64,000 nucleotides of DNA from Leptodactylus fallax (Eukaryota > Chordata > Amphibia > Anura > Leptodactylidae): the NCBI GenBank assembly GCA_947044405.1, contig CAMRHE010000502.1, forward strand, positions 186,001 to 250,000, given 5' to 3'. The notes beneath the pieces were generated by a model. The model did no database searches and was not told the DNA's origin. It saw only the letters and a list, made by a program, of their open reading frames with translations. Both the position numbers and the translations under genes were made by a program. Below, piece after piece: positions 60,718 through 64,000 of the stretch; position 1 is the first letter of the stretch; every line of letters begins with the position of its first letter.

Positions 60718-61682
60718 TTATTTTTGCTTTACACCCAAAGAGGGAAGCCAATATACCTGTAATACAGTAGACATTTTACTCACGAGGTGTATAAGTGCAT
60801 GAGTAATATCTCTACTATTTAGGCTGTATATTATGGGATTGAGAAGCGGAGTTACAATGGTGTAAAATAAGGAGAGGATTTTCTTTGCTGTGACCTTATT
60901 TGGAAATAGATAAATAGTAATTGAGGATCCATAATATAAGGAAACCACAGTCAGGTGAGAGCTGCAGGTGGAGAAGGTCTTCTGTCTCCTAGTTACAGAT
61001 GGGATCTTCAGTATAGTGAGGATTATATACACATAGGACACCATTATCACAATGAATGGGCAGACCGCTAGGGGTATCATGAAAAACATACTTTCTGCTT
61101 TTACTGCTGAAGTTTCTGAACAGGAAAGTTCTAGTATGGGGTCTATATCACAGAAGAAATGGTCGATGATGTTTGGTCCACAGAACCACAAATAACTCAT
61201 GGTTACTGACATCACCAGTATCACAACAAAAATAATGAACCAAAACAGTGCAAGGACCCTTAGACAAAATGTAGGGTTCATGACCATAGAGTAATGTAGA
61301 GGGTGACAGATGGCCTGGTACCTGTCGTAGGACATCACGGTCAGGAGAAGTGTTTCTAATATTCCAGAGGCTGAAAAAAAGTAAAACTGAGATAAACAGG
61401 CAATAAAGGACACAGAACTTCCTTCATATAACACAAGGTGGAGCATGTTGGGTACGATGGTGATGGAGAGGAGGATATCTGAGAAGGAGAGTTGTGTGAG
61501 GAAGAAGTACATGGGAGAGTGGAGGGATCTGCTGTAGGACACCACCAGGATGATGAGGAGGTTTCCGCATACAGTCACACAGTAGACGAGCAGCAAATAA
61601 GAAACACAATGATACTTAAACTCTGGAAATCCTGAAATCCGAAAAGTAGTATCACAGTGACCAAGCTGGAGTTACTCTTCAT
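60718..61682 (-). pseudogene. olfactory receptor F, single 1-bp deletion
   Basis: A close paralogue of OR E, with the start at the ATG at 61,680-61,682 and the same MKSNSSLVTVILL opening. Where OR E reads GCAGCAAAATAAG (plus strand), this copy has GCAGCAAATAAG (near 61,595). That is one A fewer, which shifts the frame at about codon 28. Downstream all motifs are open: VCGNLL, LHSPMYFFLTQLSFSD, MSYDRYQAICHP, CGPNIIDHFFCDIDPILELSC, QKTFSTCSSHLTVV and NPIIYSLNSRD. A downstream ATG would skip the N-terminus and part of TM1. With one homopolymer difference it could be a very recent pseudogene, a segregating allele or a sequencing error. Confidence 0.85.
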
Positions 61683-61789
61683 GTTATTTTATATTCCATA
61701 TGATGTGAATTGAATTAACTTGTTAAACTGTGATGGATTCTACCAATCCTAAAATGTAGAAATAAAATGCTTAGTAAAAAATTAAAACA

Positions 61790-62400
61790 TTCATTTAATG
61801 TAAATTAGAAATTAAATCTAAATCAGATGAAATATAATGGATATTCTGTAATATAAACCAAAAGTCGTAGCTATGTACAGTACAAGTCCAACCAGTCCAG
61901 TCTACAATCCTAAATGTAAACCACAACCCAAAAAGCAGGTACCTAATGCCCCATAATAGGATTAAAAATCCCTTCCTAATATAAAATATGGTAATCTGAA
62001 TAAGTCTCAATCAACAACCCATCGTAGTAACCTCGTTCCCATACCTAACCTCAAAAGACATCCAGGATCGTCTTGAAAGTCAATAAATTAACAATCACAA
62101 CATCGAGGGCAGAGAGATCCACAGTCTCTCTGCTCTTACAGTGAAGATTCCACATCTGTGATTCATGAACAGTTATTTTTCTTAGATTGCCCCTTACCCC
62201 TGTTTTTTCCCCAAATGAAACAAATCCAAGTTTGATATCCAGTCTTGGTTGTTCAGTCCCCCCATTCTCTTCCCCTGGCTGCCCTCCAGTGCACACACTC
62301 TAGTTCATTTGTGACCTTCTTATTTATAGGTGCCCAAAATTGTACATAATATTCCCTGTGTGGCCTGACTAGTCATTTGTAAAGAGAAAATTATATGTTA
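61790..62400 (-). repeat. CR1/L2-like LINE 3' end, paralogue of 52,985-53,570
   Basis: Same order of boxes as in block E with scattered substitutions, so it predates the E/F duplication. Confidence 0.65.
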
Positions 62401-63340
62401 GTATTATACTGTATGTAAGGCCTTAATTATAATACATTTCCAGTAGGTTCAGTATAAACAGTTTAATCTATCCAGTATAATTTAGTATAATGTTTAGTAA
62501 GGAACCTTTATGTCATTGGTCCAGGTTAATGAAATTTCATGGACGCCACACTGGAGATGAATCAAATATGATATTTCTCCTTTTTGCAAATATTGTGTGA
62601 ATATCAAGATATTTTTCTCTATTATATGTGGTCGAGCCAAATGAAATTTAAGAAAAATAAGAAGTCTCCATCAATGGTTTCTTGATCAGGATTAGGTCCT
62701 ATAATATTGTCTAAAAATAATATGCACATATGAATATTTCCTTACCTTTCCTCTTGGCCAGACAAGTTATTTTTACAGGGCAATATGTGATATTGTATCC
62801 CAAATTGATATTCTTTACATGCCTATGTGTGGCTGTCCATTGTTTGTATTGTGAATTTTAGATTGTCAAGAGTTTTGTTACTATGTTGTGATGTGTCAAA
62901 TGGATTTCATGAGAAATTGGAGTCCTTAGGAAATTTAAGCTAAGGTGGACCCATCTGTAGACACTGACGTCCGATTGGAAATATAAACTTTAAAAAAATT
63001 GAAAGGTTAATTTAAAAAAAAACCAAAAAATAAAAAAAAAAAAAATCCAGCAACAAAAAACACACCCCCTTGTCTCTTCTATCATTAAATATTCTTCAGC
63101 CTGATGTAATGTTTGTACTTGGCCGCTCTTTTTATAGATTAATGACATACAATGACACACAATATTGGTATCATGGGAAATCCAAGGTGGAAACCATGTG
63201 GGAGATTTAACAGTGTAAATAAATTTCTATTATAATTGGTCTTCATGGAATTGTTGTTACTGTCATTCTAATTATGTAGTAAATGTCTCTTCATTATGAA
63301 ACATTTCCATTACCTAAGTACAGACATTCAATAATAATAT
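62400..63340. other. no recognisable feature
   Basis: AT-rich; mostly colinear with 53,570-54,250, with about 230 bp extra at 62,370-62,590. No gene. Confidence 0.5.
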
Positions 63341-63343
63341 CAA

Positions 63344-63541
63344 GGAGAGCTGTGTGAGGAAGAAGTACATGGGAGAGTGGAAGGATCTGCTGTAGGACAC
63401 CACCAGGATGATGAGGAGGTTTCCACATACGGTTACACAGAAATGGCCAGAAAAATAAGAAACAAGAAAATACTTACAGTCTGGAAATCCTGAAATACAA
63501 AAAGAAGTATCACAGTGACCAAGCTATTTGTTATTTTTCAT
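63344..63541 (-). pseudogene. olfactory receptor 5' fragment G2
   Basis: From the ATG at 63,539-63,541 the frame breaks after a few codons. TVCGNLLIILVVSYSRS and FHSPMYFFLTQLS are still readable. It stops at the same position as fragment G1 (CAAGGAGAGCTGTG), so the truncation predates the block duplication. Confidence 0.88.
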
Positions 63542-63784
63542 GTTATTTTATATTCTAAATGACTTAACAGCAAATGTCAAATCGTAGAAGGTAGAAACAA
63601 AGTAAAAAAAGAAAAAAGTTCATTAAAAGTAAATCTAAATGAAATTAAATCTAACAATTTCTGGTTAACTCTACTACAGTGAGAGTGACAGTGACGGCTT
63701 TCTGTCTACCGCTAACAACTACACCAGTAGGCTCCATATTTATTATGCTTAAAAGGCACCAACAGCTCTTTGCAGGTATTGTCA

Positions 63785-63935
63785 TCACTTACTGTCTCAA
63801 GTAGGGCTCACAACCTAAATAACCTTTCAGTATGTGTTTGGGAAGAACAAAGAAGCTCCATACAGGTGTTGTCCTCGGATGTATTTGAACCTAGGACTCC
63901 AGCGCTGTAACCACTGAGCCACCATACTAACCAAT
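63785..63935 (-). repeat. tRNA-like SINE fragment
   Basis: The minus strand has an A-box match TGGCTCAGTGG (63,911-63,921) and a B-box-like GGTTCAAAT (63,883-63,891). TACATCCGAGGACAACACC follows, the wording of a common fish/frog tRNA-type interspersed repeat. The A-B spacing of about 20 bp is too short for a tRNA gene. A decayed paralogue lies at 55,710-55,870. Confidence 0.5.
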
Positions 63936-64000
63936 GAACCACTAAGCTGCTCTGATCTCATGGGTATGGTAATGATTATGTTTTTTTGTTTTTTTTTAGA

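Larger units (their letters stand above)
56715..64000 (-). repeat. segmental duplication block F (OR F unit), cut by the window end
   Basis: Colinear with block E. It alone contains extra sequence at about 57,690-58,530 and the 130-bp insertion at 60,104, and it continues beyond the window. Confidence 0.88.

Noticed and set aside
63880..63925. Possible tRNA gene on the minus strand
   Set aside because: A and B boxes are only about 20 bp apart and no cloverleaf can form; it is a SINE-type fragment.

Overview
The window looks like repeat-rich nuclear DNA of a vertebrate, most likely an anuran amphibian. It carries a cluster of single-coding-exon olfactory receptor (OR) genes and pseudogenes. 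These sit among Tc1-like, hAT, piggyBac and Penelope-like (GIY-YIG) elements, a sushi-type Ty3/gypsy element, and CR1-like and L1-like LINE tails. I see no bacterial-type operons, no convincing tRNA or rRNA gene and no CRISPR array. The species call is an inference from repeat content and OR style.

Layout. 1-7,280 is repeat territory: a possible LTR leader fragment, a reverse-transcriptase scrap, a decayed hAT transposase (about 2,831-4,900, + strand) and a Tc1-like element (5,234-6,852). 7,283-18,510 (block A) and 23,662-33,470 (block B) are two copies of one segmental duplication. Each has a 46-bp minisatellite, a predicted OR promoter with a 5' noncoding exon, and an OR coding exon. The block A OR (14,061-14,972) is intact; the block B OR (25,757-26,668) has two nonsense codons. 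Between the blocks lie an L1-like 3' end and a Penelope-like composite (19,078-23,661) with inverted terminal arms. 33,500-40,500 holds an inverted, decayed relative of the same unit: OR pseudogene C on the minus strand with its own minisatellite upstream. 40,516-43,651 is a hAT-type element with a nested Tc1. 43,838-47,118 is a piggyBac remnant. 47,402-64,000 holds minus-strand ORs: D (open, but DRY is DQY and its N-terminus is abnormal), E (intact) and F (one 1-bp deletion), plus two identically truncated OR fragments. E and F lie in a second tandem duplication (about 48,330-55,860 and 56,715-64,000).

Functionally the host genes form one subfamily-level OR array. The receptors are presumably expressed one per olfactory neuron and signal through the olfactory G protein. 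By sequence only OR A and OR E look fully functional. OR A keeps its frame although a 2.2-kb LTR element and a 1.6-kb Tc1 element sit in its predicted 5' intron.

The most useful property of the window is that its duplications act as controls for one another. Many mobile insertions have an empty counterpart in the paralogous block, which fixes insertion boundaries, target-site duplications and order of events. I found no convincing new multi-gene system. The best leads are the Penelope-like composite with a hammerhead-like motif, the apparently intact Tc1-like transposases, the minisatellite-OR association, and two TIR elements that share an internal module but have different ends.
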